Positions 1 through 10,990 of a DNA stretch of 64,000 bases are shown in pieces (position 1 is the first letter of the stretch; every line of letters starts with the position of its first letter). The DNA lies in NCBI GenBank assembly GCA_932521025.1, contig OW051472.1, positions 3,410,001-3,474,000 of the forward strand, read 5' to 3'. Both the position numbers and the translations under genes were made by a program. This DNA comes from Oscheius onirici (Eukaryota > Nematoda > Chromadorea > Rhabditida > Rhabditidae). The notes beneath the pieces were generated by a model, which worked only from the letters and a program-made list of their open reading frames with translations, did no database searches and was not told where the DNA came from.

Positions 1-3000
1 ACGAGAGCACAGCTGACTCGCTTCTTTCTGTTCGGGTGGTGGCAGAAAGAGGGTGATACTGCTTGAGACTAAAACAATGGCAGCTTTTAAGGGTTGAAAA
101 TGAGGAGGAAAGAGCATACTTTGGACCGACTAATCGACCGTGGCATTTGGAGCTGCGAGAGACAGGGGAATGAGGAAGTTTATGGATCAGACATCAAAGA
201 GTCGGAAAACTGTTTCACCAGTAAAAGCGAAGATCTACCGTAATCGTAAGTTTATTTTTGTGTGAGTTTCAAAAGAGCCAGCAGATTCACCGTAAGCCCC
301 ATGTTACACACAGTATTCCCGTTTGATTATACAAATCATGACATAGGAAATGACTGGGTTTTAGCCTGGTGACGTAGCAGAAACCACCAGGAGGTCATAA
401 TTGTGCATAACCGGGAGTTTACGCAGCCCCCGATCTGTACACAAATTTGAATATGAGGGTGGTTTGTGGAATCAACTAAAAATAGATTTTGGCTGCTGCT
501 GAAATGTTTGTGCTCCAGTTGAACATTATCGCAGGAGGAGGAAGTGTACCGGAGCACAGTAGCTGGCTGGCAATAACACCACGTCCCGTTGGGTCAACGT
601 AGACAGCACAGAGGCCATTTTACAGGAAACAAAGTAATGCTGACCTAACTTGGCCCGCGTACAAGCTGTTTAACAAATATTTGTCAGCGCATGAAACTTA
701 GAAGAAGAGCTCGAAGAGCACAGCGCCACGTAGCACGGCTCGGCCAATGGACTTATCAAGGAGCTTTTCCCCATAAATAGATAGGGAGCAAGAGTACTTC
801 CCCACAGGCTGTTTGCGTCCCTTTTCTGTTTCGACGACATCATATCAATGGCCAGTTGGGCTAAAGAAAGAGCTTTTTTCGAATATAATCTTCCCGCTAA
901 AAGTTCCAAAGATGTAATAAAGTTTTTTATCACGCTATTCTTCAAAAGTTTCAATAAATATAACAAAGAGAGACCGAATGTCGGTGTGAATATGGAAGAA
1001 TTGGAATTGGCAAACAGTTGGCTCGACACATCAAACATATGTCCCGGACTCTCGTGTGTGGGGCCCATGGTTCGAATCCTGGCTCTTGATCTAATGACGT
1101 CTCAAGACTGAACCAGCGCCAAACAGACTGTCAGTACGGGGCTCTCTCTACACACAAAGACGCTTATTAGGAATCTGTTATCAATATAGTGAGACGGAAA
1201 TAGTACCAGAGAGGCCAAAGTTTAGAAAGTAGATTCATCATGGGCTGAAGAGAAGAGCCGAGAGCACGAAAGTATTAGTCCGAGAAGGAAAAAGTGACAT
1301 TCTTTGACCAGTTTACGCTGACACCCGACTATGAGAAAGAGAGGAAAGAAAATACACAAAAAAGCTGCGAGGTACTCGACCTCACGACGTAAAGTCTCAC
1401 AATTGGCACAAGACTTCAAGCTTGTAAACATTGAGCGGAGACGAGGAGGCCACAGTCAGCAATCACTGCTCTCCTGCCAGCAGTCTCCTCATTGTGCCAA
1501 GAGGTGAAAGGAGCAGAGCAAAACAATCGCATCTCATGACTCGCTTTTTCTTACACCTGGAGTTTATAGTTCAAACCTTTTATCTCGTTTTTAAAGAGGA
1601 TCCAGTCAAAATAAAGAAAAAAGAAAGAACTGATATAGCTTTTGTCTGTTGCTTCGAGCAGTGAATTGCTACCATAAATCTATTCGAGGGAGAAAAACAA
1701 AAAGAGTTCCACAAACACAGAAGCAAGTGTCAATGAATTCGGTAACAGTAGTCATGAAAAACACAATTGGGAGGACCAGCTTGGTTTTTGGACAGGAAAC
1801 GTCGTGACGTAGAATATCTCGACCTTGAGTGCATCGTTTAATAAACGCTGCAGAACCTGTCTTTTTTCAATCTTGCCACAATTCGTAAACAACAAGAATC
1901 AGTGAGTCAGACCATGATATGTTAGCCTAGGCGAATGTTTTTCATGTGAGCGAAGAGAAAATAAAGTCAACCTAACAATGGCTTTTGGAACAAGACAAGC
2001 ATGTATACATACAAAACAATACCAAGTTTCGCCACCCAAAAAGCGGCTGGCTATTAAATACCCGTAAAATCTTCAAGGGCTTATGGTCTTGTGATAACAC
2101 TGAAGGGAGCAAAAACCGCCTGGGATAGCCTGATAGTGAGAGACAGTACTCTCGAGAGCTCTGTCTATTTGTTTCTGACTCTTTACTGTTTTATCAGAAA
2201 AAAAAACTGGTCGGACCACCCAAGTTACAAGCAGATGTAGAAAAGGGGCGAGACCGACTCAAAGAGCGCGCAAAGTGCCTTTTGTGCAAATAAACAAGCC
2301 TCTATTGGAAAAAAAGAGGAAGAAAGCCCGGATTTTCCGGGTCTCACGGTGCGAAAAGATGGAGAGAAGAGCACTCGCTCTTCGTAAAGTTGAGAGTTCC
2401 TGGACACTAATTAGCATTATATGATCGCGAGAGGATAAGGATACCGTAATGGCTGAGGAAATAAACGGGCAAGAGAAAAGTTCGTTTCTGGGAGTTGGAG
2501 TAAAAATGAAGTTGATGACAAGTTGCTTGTTGCTGAGCTTGTAAGTAAACTTGTTAAACTAATGAATGGAAGCCTTTAGAAACACGCAAGAGTGGATAAT
2601 TAAGTTACATGTTGGACTAAAGAATGTTCGCCTGCCACAAGAAGTGTCTGAGAATTTCGAAAGGTACAGGCCTTTGTTTCGAGTCGATGAATCAGCAAGT
2701 GCACTTTTTCGAGGAAGACGGTGTGGAACAAGAAATTAGAAGCTGCGCAAAATCTCTTTGTCGAACACGCCAAAATTTATGATAGCCGCGTGTGGCGCCT
2801 GCAAAGGAAAGGGAAACCACCCGAGATCAACCCGGATGGATGACGAACAATGACGATGAGTGGCGATCAGGAGAGAAAGACAGAGACTATTTGCTCGCCG
2901 ATCCGGGCTCCAAACCGTCTCTTTCGCTCGCGCACGGCTATCAGCTGGCCCTGTCCAGTTGAGCGGGGGCCACCTGGGCAATCTCAGAAGACCAGAGTGA

Positions 3001-4022
3001 GAGGAATTGGGTGGTCGAACACCACGTCTAATTGCAAGCGCCCGGAGAGAGTTCTCACATATCCGATACTCCGGGAACGAGGTGAAATTTCAGCAGCAGT
3101 AGAGAAAGAGGAGAGAATGGATCAGTCACCAATCAAACTTTTTATGCCCGCCAGAAGAGAAAGACACAAGCCAACTGGCTTTAAACTCGCCTCCGTATCT
3201 CATTTGTACTTGTCATAAGTACGGGGCTTTGTGAGCAGGCGCACCTCGTTTCTCGGGAAAGCCAAGGTCAAGTTTCGTCGTTGTTTTCTCCTCGAGCAGA
3301 GTATAGTTTCGAGAAAAAGTTCAAGAAATTGGTCCCGCAAAGCCGTTGCAAACACCAGCAAGATCTGTTGACAGCTAAGCATTCTTCCCTTTTTGATAGA
3401 GAGACGGGTATGATAAGGGATTCACCACAAGATAATTTAGGCGAAAGGTTCTGCGAAGTATTTTCTTCCAGATCTCTTGTGGTTGCCAAACAGAACAATA
3501 TGTGACGACAGAAACTGGGAAAAACATCGCTTGATTGAACGATATTGGCCGTTAGGAACAGTTGCAGCGACACATGGAGATAAAATTTTAGCGACATGGG
3601 AGGGTTGCTAAAGGGATTTGAATAGTTCCCCGTGAATTGAGTGAACCCAACTAAATGGTTACTACGATAATTCAGAAGCCATGATACAAACAAGTGTCCC
3701 CTTCGGATCAGTTGGACTACAGACAAACGGGCTCAAATAGAGCAAAGAAAGGTGAGGGGTTCGGAGAAAAGGGAGAGAGTCACACGTCTAGAGGCCAAAA
3801 CACGGTTGAACTGCACTCCGAGAATAGCGCTTATTAGAAAAAATGACGTTCCAATTCCCGATGCAAGGGAGACAGGAAGACGGCTAATGGGCGTGAAACA
3901 AAGAATTGCCTGAACAAACGACCACTGCGTCGTTTATGGCAGCAGTTGTGGTACTCACAATAGATATGACGATTCTCACACCAACAAAGCTGTTGCCACA
4001 AATTACATTGAGATGTTGATTA
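1..4022. other. Gene-free purine-rich stretch
   Basis: I see no coding exon that I can support here on either strand. The + strand is clearly rich in A and G over most of the interval, so the - strand is pyrimidine-rich. The same skew appears upstream of several genes in this window, always with pyrimidines on the gene's sense strand. By analogy this could be the upstream region of a - strand gene lying off the left edge; that is inference. The open frames here lack splice context or recognisable motifs. Confidence 0.5.
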
Positions 4023-4023
4023 T

Positions 4024-5618
4024 CTAGAAGAAACGACCGGGAAGGCATCTACTCTCTTCCGGTTCAAGGCCTAATCTCCGGAAGAGCTCGTCAATGCATA
4101 ACGGCAGCAGTTTCTAGATGGATTTTGGTCAAGTTTAAGTTTCATTTTGATTGATATGGAAAGGCAAATAAAACCAACTACGCTTGAATTAACACTTACC
4201 ATGCTAGAAACCCTGTTACTCGACATTTCGCGGAATATCGCAAAGATCGCGTAGCTACAGTCAATATGAGATTAAAAAAAAGACTCACCTCTCATCCTCT
4301 CCCATCTCTGCCGGACGTCCGACCATGGCTCCGGCTGTAGATGCGCTGCCTACCTGAGGAAGGGGTGTCGGCTGGCCAGAGGGGACTTGAGCGACGGAAA
4401 CCTATAAGCTTTGATGTTACGTGACACTGAATGTTGTCTTCTGACGTCGTCGGTTCTATTGCTCCACAGCTGGGGATAAAAACTTCGGAGAACCACGAGA
4501 ATATGGGGGAAAGATATTGAATGTCTTGTGTGTGTGAGAGGGCAAACAAGAAGGAAAAATGAAGACGAGAGTGAGATGAAAGTTGGTCATGCTGTGTTAG
4601 GTCATGAAATATGGATTTCTGCTCAATTTCGTCGGGATTGAAGGATAGTTTAAGTCGAAAAATTAGAAATTTACCTGTTGAATGTGGATATCTCCGGGAA
4701 CAGTGACGACGACAGCACCTGTAGCCGACGCGATGTCCGGAACGGTGTGTTGGAGCTGGAAACAGAGGATTAAACAAAACGAGAGAGCACACTCAAAAAA
4801 AGAGCAAGTTTTGTGAAAGCGGGTTTGAAAGATGAACAGATCTGTCCGCTCAAAAAAGTTGGTTTTGTTTGTTAGTACACATATCCCTGTTCTACGCATG
4901 TCTTCGACTAAGAGCCATCTCGTCTCCGTTTAGTCTCTAACTTGAAAAGTCCTCGGCTCCCACGCAGGGCCGAAACTACTCAAATACACACCACTTACAG
5001 TGATGTACTGCCAACGTGAAAAGGAATGGTTCTGCGTCAACTGTAAAACAAACTCTCTTGTTTTTTTTTGTTAAATATTAATAGAAGAGCTATAAAAGAT
5101 TACCTTTGAGACCAGTTCTTCTGTGATAACTTCTTCTCGGATGCTCATTGGAGTTCCGTGAATCGGAGTCGGATGAGGAGCGATGGATGTAACGACAATC
5201 GTCGATGTCTCTTTCTCCTTCTAAATTGACCCTCACAGGTTAAAATAAACACACATACGATGGGTGTAGTTTCAAGAACATTAATTAAATCCTGACTCAG
5301 CGGCTCCAATTCGGGAACAGTTGACGCGGAAGCTGTGATGATGATAGTCGAAGTCTCTGTGACTAATTTTATCACTAAGAGTGGCAAGAAGAGAAAAATT
5401 ACCTGCATCTTTTTCATTTTCTGCTTGCTGAAGTAGCTTGTCGTCCTTGTAATCCCAGCACTTCCATCGGCCTCGTGTGAAATGGCCAGGAACTGGCACA
5501 ACCTATTAAGATTTGAATTATTACAATGGTATATTGAAGAAACCTGGAATTGACGTTCCTTTTTAGTAGCGGTGGACAAGTCGACAGTCACGACAGTCTC
5601 CATATCAGCGGCTCCCAT
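4024..5618 (-). CDS. TSC-box-like protein (possible TSC22-family relative)
   Basis: Nine exons can be chained with correct phase: about 5618-5544, 5502-5403, 5356-5259, 5220-5104, 5040-4999, 4755-4675, 4401-4289, 4254-4200 and 4113-4024. The start ATG at 5618 lies just behind a TTTACAG acceptor, suggesting trans-splicing or a 5'UTR intron. Near residue 25 the protein reads FQVVPVPG then FTRGRWKCWDY. This resembles the N-terminal TSC box of long TSC22/bunched proteins, where an RGRW-x-C motif follows an RF-x-VV motif. Those proteins act in growth control and transcription. The middle is low in complexity and has two similar pieces, ETSTIIITASAS and ETSTIVVTSIAP, each followed by an acidic stretch. 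I do not see the C-terminal leucine zipper that defines TSC22; the protein ends CLPGRFF. The family assignment rests on one short motif. A nematode-specific protein is equally possible. Confidence 0.5.
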
Positions 5619-6261
5619 TTTCTTCTTTTTCCTGTAAATTGAAAGTGAAAATGAACAAAAGTAAACAGCCACTTCGCAGCTCTCCGACTTCTTGATAATC
5701 GCTTCGTCGAAGATTGTCTGAACGCCTGGAAACGTCGATTTTTCGAGAAAAACGTAAAAAATAAATGCAAATTCATGCAACCATCAGGATGGAATGGAAT
5801 GACCTCATATCGATCGATAACAGTTTTGCTGTAGACTTTTTTTGCTACACAGCAAAGAAAAAAGAGCATTTTCAAAGAAATTCAATTGCGAAATGAAATG
5901 AAGTAAAACCACACTGAAACTGGCAAGGAGCCGACAAGTGCCCTATGGCTAATCCTCGCGAGCGGATGCGCTACGCGGTTTTTTGAATATGGGTTGAAAG
6001 AGAGCAGCAAAACTTTTGGGCCTAAATATTCGTAAGTGGAAAACCATGAGTGTCGGTTTCCAAGCAACCAACGCCCCTGATAAAAATCTTCGAAGGTGGT
6101 ACCAAGGTAGAAACAATGCTAGGAAAAAGTAGTTATGAAGAGAGAAATAGATCATTTATTAGTTTTCAGAGCAGGAATAACGAATATAGCAACTAGATTG
6201 AAATATATCAGGTTTAGAAATTGAAGAAATCGGCAGAAGACTGGACAAATGGATTGTTATG
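5619..6261. other. Upstream region of the TSC-box-like gene
   Basis: There is no firm gene. On the - strand a small open piece at about 5869-5797 could splice onto one at about 5755-5704, but the frame then needs a 41-nt intron that breaks phase into the downstream ATG. I read these as possible 5'UTR or chance exons. The acceptor in front of position 5618 is strong. Confidence 0.35.
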
Positions 6262-6263
6262 TA

Positions 6264-7092
6264 TTAGGGCGCGTCAGAAGTCGTGTCCCGTACTACAGCT
6301 ACCCTTCAAATTGATCGAATCGGTCCAAAAATTTTACTGGGGGTAATCGACCCCGAAAAAAAAATATTGAGAACTTTTAGGACAGTTTGAATTTTGGGAT
6401 CAAGGTCAACTACAAAAAAAACTAAGCTCATCGAGACGCATATTTCTTTTTTTGAAAACGCATTTTACTCTTTCGCGCAAAATGTTATTCGACTTTTAAA
6501 TTTTTGAAAAAATGGTGCAGTGCCAGTGCGTTTACCACGCTGGAGCGACCGGGTTCGAGTCCGCCGAGAGGAAATCTTTGTTTTTTAACAGTAGCTTTTT
6601 ACTGGCCTAAATATCAACCCTGTAAAATATCAAAAAAATTCCGAAATTTGCACCATGTACTCCCCCTCATGGTGATTTTTTTGAGCTCGGAATTGAATTT
6701 TTGAGAAAACTACCGATCTAATCGAGCTGATATTTTACAGGGTTGATATTTAGGCCAGTAAAAAGATACTGTTAAAAAACAAAAAGATTTCCTCCCGGCG
6801 GACTCGAACCCTGGTCGCTCCAGCGTGGTTAACGCACTGGCACTGCGCCATTTTTTCAAAAATGAGCTTAGTTTTTTGTAGTCGACCATTTTTGTGTATC
6901 TCCTAATCTCAAAAAGTTATCGCGAAAATACGTTTTTGGCCGATTTTAAAAGCTACCGTAACCCTTGATCCCAAAATTCAAACTGTCCTAAAAGTTCTCA
7001 ATATTTCGATTACCCCCAGTAAAATTTTTGGACCGATTCGATCAATTTGAAGGGTAGCTGTAGTACGGGACACGACTTCTGACGCGCCCTAA
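6264..7092. mobile_element. TA-flanked foldback element with two opposed tRNA-like arms
   Basis: The ends are inverted copies: TTAGGGCGCGTCAGAAGTCG on the left and its reverse complement ending at 7092. TA dinucleotides sit at 6262-6263 and 7093-7094, as in Tc1/mariner-type insertions. The outer arms run inward for roughly 150 nt with few changes. A second, inner pair of arms lies at about 6504-6640 and 6715-6860. Each inner arm contains a tRNA-like segment, with an A-box-like GGCGCAGTGCCAGTGCGTTA (GGTGCAGTG... in the left copy) and a B-box GGTTCGAGTCC about 30 nt later. The two segments point toward each other. No transposase frame is visible, so this is a non-autonomous element. The tRNA-like parts suggest a SINE head was absorbed and then inverted with the arms. 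The TIR structure is directly visible; the class assignment is inference. Confidence 0.85.
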
Positions 7093-7161
7093 TATTTATC
7101 GCTCGCTATAACCAGGAGGCAATAATTGAGACTGAAAGACGACGATTGAAAAGAAACAACA

Positions 7162-7522
7162 TTAAAGTGATGCCGAGTGCTGATGGATGTAAATGTTTGC
7201 GGCAGGAGCAGGTTCGTGGCAGCAAATGATGTACCAGGCATGGATAGCACCTGTAATCGTTTCGCTAAACTGTTCTGTAGGTCTAAAAATCGCAAAAGGA
7301 AATTTTGCAGCGAAAATCTTCTACGTTTTTTGTGCTTTTCGAGCATGAAAGGATAACGTACCCGGAACAAATCCAAGGAAGGTAAGGATCAGATTAATCC
7401 AGAAGTTGTTGTCACATCCAGTATGAAGGCAGACGGCCAACGGCTAAAAATATGTTTTAGATAGTAAGAAGAGAACTTACCGGGCAAATGCATGCGAGCA
7501 GGGCAAGGAGAACGCTGCACAT
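7162..7522 (-). CDS. Pmp3/UPF0057-type membrane proteolipid, copy 1
   Basis: A 70-residue protein in three exons. It starts MCSVLLALLACICP, spliced to PLAVCLHTGCDNNFWINL, and continues through ILTFLGFVPG to AIHAWYIICCHEPAP. This is the Pmp3 pattern: two hydrophobic helices, a PLAV motif, G-C/T-x-x-FWIN, LTxLGxxPG, and an I-H-A-W/L-Y motif after the last intron. Family members are small plasma-membrane proteins linked to membrane potential and salt or cold stress. The C-terminus, about 18 residues after HAWY, is longer than the shortest family members and ends QHSASL. Both introns have GTAAGT- or GTACGT-type donors and T-rich acceptors. A paralogue with the same intron positions lies 7.6 kb away at 15144-15565 on the same strand. 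Confidence 0.9.
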
Positions 7523-7731
7523 CTTGACTATTTACTGAAACGTGAACGTTGCAACAAATAGAGGAAGCGGAAAAAATTAAGAGAATGGAAACAACAAGAA
7601 AGCATACTAGGCTGAAAAAGTTTGTAATATTATGGATGCAACAGCTGGAGATTTCGCGCCTGTTTCGACTTTTACAGTAATGTTGAGGGGCGGTTTGGGC
7701 GCCAATATTCAGTCACCGTTCAAAAATCTCT

Positions 7732-7844
7732 GCATTTTTTGGGTCTAGGCCGTTTTCCACCTGGACGATTTCAAACCGTGACGATTTACGCCAAAATCGA
7801 TTTTCATCCGTCACGATTTAAATCTCCCGATTTCCCTCCGGCCG
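7732..7844 (+). repeat. Left copy of an inverted repeat flanking the MULE island
   Basis: About 110 nt matches, in reverse complement, the segment at 14025-14136. Shared words include GGGTCTAGGCCG, TTTCCACCTGGACGATTTCA and TTTAAATCTCCCGATTTCCC, with some divergence between them. The pair encloses the RTE relic and the FLYWCH/MULE gene. They could be the terminal repeats of a Mutator-like element. I could not find a convincing target duplication, so independent insertions of one repeat family remain possible. Confidence 0.7.
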
Positions 7845-8250
7845 TTTTCCGAGAACAGTCCCGAAATTGGCAAAGTCACTTTGAACAAAAGCCATTTTGA
7901 AAATTTCCCACTTTGGCGCCAGACATTTTGAGCGCGGCCACTTTGAACGTGGCCGGTTTGCAGGTGCGACGTTTCGTTTCACTTTTACGTAATCACGTAT
8001 TTTTTATGCCGCTATTACCGTTTCCCTAAAGATCCTTCGTTCTTTACGACTTCTTTCTAGTTTTTCTGTCTTTTTAAGCTATTTTTATGGCGAAAAAATA
8101 AATAAGAGAACAAACGGACATATGTCATTGTGTTCATCAACTTCTCGGATCCTCTGGGTGAGTAAAAACGATCTTTCGATAAAAATCAATTTTTAGCGTA
8201 AAATCTTTGACAAGAGCAAGCAGTTCTCTTAGAAAAGTTTATTTGCTCAT

Positions 8251-9056
8251 CTATATAGTGCACTTGTAGAGCAGAGGCTCTAAAATGAAGTAAGTTTCGT
8301 CGACATCGGCTAGGGTAGAGGTCCGGAGGCACGTTTTCGAGCTCGTATCACTGCTTGGAGGTGTTGGCTCTTCAGAAGAGATGCTGTCTTCGAGTTCTCT
8401 TTCACCTAGGATGATTGTTGTATTGAAGAAAAAACCCATACCTTTTCGACAGGAAACTCGCGCAGTAAGAGGCTAGTTGTGTCCGCCTGTTTTTCTGATG
8501 TCTTTCGATGAGCGGAGATAGGTGGACCTTTTGATGGCCGTTGCTGTGATACAGAAGACTAAAATCTCTATGAAAAATACAGAAATAGCTTACTTTTAAT
8601 GGCTTGTACCATACTTCAACAGCGTTATTGGTCCTTGCTGTTTCTTCTTCCACTTTTTAGACGCAGCTCCATTGAGATGAACGCATCTTCGGCCAGTAAT
8701 TTCCAAGTTTTTTCGCTTGAGGCCTGGATGTTGAGTCAGACCATTTGAAAATAACTTTACCTGCTTTCTAGACGGTTTTGGCTCGTTGTCGTGATGCCGG
8801 AGGCATTCTGTCGTCTTACCGGTAACGTTTACGCGGCTTAAAAAAACAGTTTCGGTCTGAAAGAATACAAAACATTCAAGAAAATCCGGAAAACTAACTT
8901 GTAAAAGTGTTGGTGGACTTCAGATTTGTCCCTGTTGACTCGGAGAATGCTCACGAGATAATTGTTGACGTCCTTATTTTTCTCCTCCTCCTGTTTTCGA
9001 TTCGTCAGTTTGTTGTCGAAGTCCATGCTGTAATTTGCTCTATCGTTTCCACGCAA
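8251..9056 (-). CDS. Uncharacterised small gene inside the transposon island
   Basis: I do not recognise it. Candidate exons on the - strand start MRGNDRANYSMDFDNKLTNR (charged, Lys/Glu-rich, about 9056-8901). Then come a piece with LSRVNVTGKTTECLRHHDNE, a basic piece with SKKWKKKQ, and a Ser/Pro-rich piece with SSVSQQRPSKGPP. The last is an acidic exon, GERELEDSISSEEPTPPSSD, ending in a stop at 8251. Splice signals are good but the phases do not all agree, especially into the last exon. The gene may be mis-modelled or decayed. It lies between the inverted repeat at 7732 and the MULE-type transposase, so it could be an accessory frame of that element. It may equally be a host gene. Confidence 0.3.
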
Positions 9057-9371
9057 TTATTCCTATCGTTTCCACGCTTTTTTTCCATCTGTTTTCACGT
9101 TTTCTTTGCATTTATTGTAACAAGTTGTGCTACGCACCTCCGGGGTCCCTCTCCAGATCAATTATGTTCCTGTCCTGCCTAGTTTCTAATTTCTCGGCAC
9201 ATTCTCTCTGTCCACACCTGCATTCTGCAATGTGTTTGTCTTCTCCTATCCGTTGTCATCTATTTTTTTCTTTCTCTACCACTTACGACGTCCCTATCGC
9301 CATGACACCTTTTGTCTAATTTTTCCCTCCTGTCGTCCCTGTATCTCTTCGTGTAATTTCCGTGTACATAT

Positions 9372-10628
9372 CCTTCCCTGACGATTTACAAATTCTTCAC
9401 GGCCATTATCGGAGATAGAATGCTGAAGGCTCTCGAATTCAATCAAGGACCAGATCAAGCAGGCTTCCGAAAAGGTTTCTCTACTTCTCCCCATATCCTG
9501 GCTGTGAACGAACTGATACAGCGATGTCAAGAGTACAATCTACCTCTCTTCCTAGTCATCATCGACTTCAAAAAGGCCTTTGATATGATCGAACACTCTG
9601 CCATATGGGTTTCGCTGTACACACAAGGAGTTCAAGCTAAGATCGTTCGTCTCTTTCACAACATTTACTCAAGTGCGCAAGTACAAGTAAAAGCAGTTGG
9701 CGGTTCTGTCGATCTAGATGTACAACGTGGAGTAAGACAGGGGGACACAATATCACCAGCTCTCTTCTCGGCAACTCTAGAAACAGTTTTCCGATCACTC
9801 AACTGGGACGAGAAGGGTATCAACATACACTGTCAATGGCTTTCCAATCTACGCTTTGCTGATGACGTAGTGCTGCTATCTACATCTGCTGCTACAGCTG
9901 AAACAATGCTTCAAAAACTGTCTGACGCCAGTAAAAGAGTATGTTTGGAGCTCAATTTGGATAAGACCTTCGTGATGGCCAATCGCTACTCATCAGCTCT
10001 CTGAGTGGATGGCATTCGGATCCAATATCAATCTGAAGCAAACTACCTGGGCCAAAGGATTTCTTTCGACAGGAACGCTGCCCTTGAAGTGTCTAGAAGG
10101 ATTCGCTCTGCTTGGTTCTGTTTCCATAAGTTCCAACAGCTTCTAACTAGCAGAAACGTATCTATTCGACATAAGAGGAAAATCTTCAGCTCCTGCATTG
10201 AACCTTCCTTACTTTATGCCAGTGAAACTTGGACTCTTCGAGAACGAGACAGTAACAAGCTCGTGGTAGCTCAACGGAAGATGTTGAGAAGATTTTTGGG
10301 CTTCACTTTACTCGATAGACGTACAAACGGCTGGCTGATGGAAACTTTGAGAGTCACGGATATCAGAGAAAGATGGGCAAGACAAAAATAGAATTTTGCA
10401 TGGAAGGTGGCCCATGAAGACACGTGGACAAGAAGAATAATCGAATGGAGACCATGGCGAGCAGTAAGGCCCATTGGACGACCGAAACCAAGATGGAGCG
10501 ACTCGTTCACAAAAGAAATCGGACAGAATTGGACGAGAGTAGCTAGAGAATATCCCACCCAATGGAACCAGTGTAAATTGCGACACGTGAACGCGTTGAT
10601 ATCGTGAACAAATTAAATTAAATTAAAT
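9372..10628 (+). mobile_element. 5'-truncated RTE-like non-LTR retrotransposon relic
   Basis: The reverse transcriptase reading frame starts inside the domain (IYKFFTAIIGDRMLK at about 9387). It runs through AGFRKGFST, then FKKAFDMIEH (the first catalytic Asp block), GVRQGDTISPALF, and LRFADDVVLL, which carries the FADD active-site motif. The C-terminal part includes a WTLRERD/RKMLRRFLG region and GRPKPRWSDSF, typical of RTE-clade and related elements. In-frame stops at 10002-10004 and 10388-10390 break the frame, and the N-terminal RT and endonuclease parts are missing. The 3' end is a short AAATT-type tandem repeat at about 10606-10628, the usual tail of this group. It cannot be autonomous. 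A fragment from just upstream in the same kind of element lies at about 41380-41745. Confidence 0.9.
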
Positions 10629-10990
10629 CCTTCCCTGCTGAACTCCCTGTCCATATTTCCGCGTGCTCCTGTTCTGCTCTATCCCTGTTCTCCAGTTGTG
10701 ATATCACCCCGTTGGAGCTAAAGTTTTAATAGAAACCCTCTTGAACGCTTTCCCGTATTCCTAACCCGCACTTGATTCTCTACTGTCTGGAAACCCAAAG
10801 TCAAAAATAATCAAAGTCCATGCAATTGACTCGTCTAAACTTGTTACACTAACTCCTTTCCCCTTAATTGTGCGCACAAATTGCTCCATTTTGATTGCCA
10901 ATTAACACTAACACACACACAGAGACCGGGGGGTAATTTAAAGTGGATTTTTTTCGTATATTTTTCTGTTACGAATTAGTTTCTAGCATA

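Noticed and set aside
1069..1080. B-box-like GGTTCGAATCC suggesting a tRNA gene
   Set aside because: The flanking bases do not form a T-stem and no acceptor stem or A-box is found at the right distance.
5588..5875. Possible upstream exons of the TSC-box-like gene (MLFFLCCVAKKVYSK...)
   Set aside because: Joining them to the ATG at 5618 breaks phase, and that ATG already has a strong acceptor before it.
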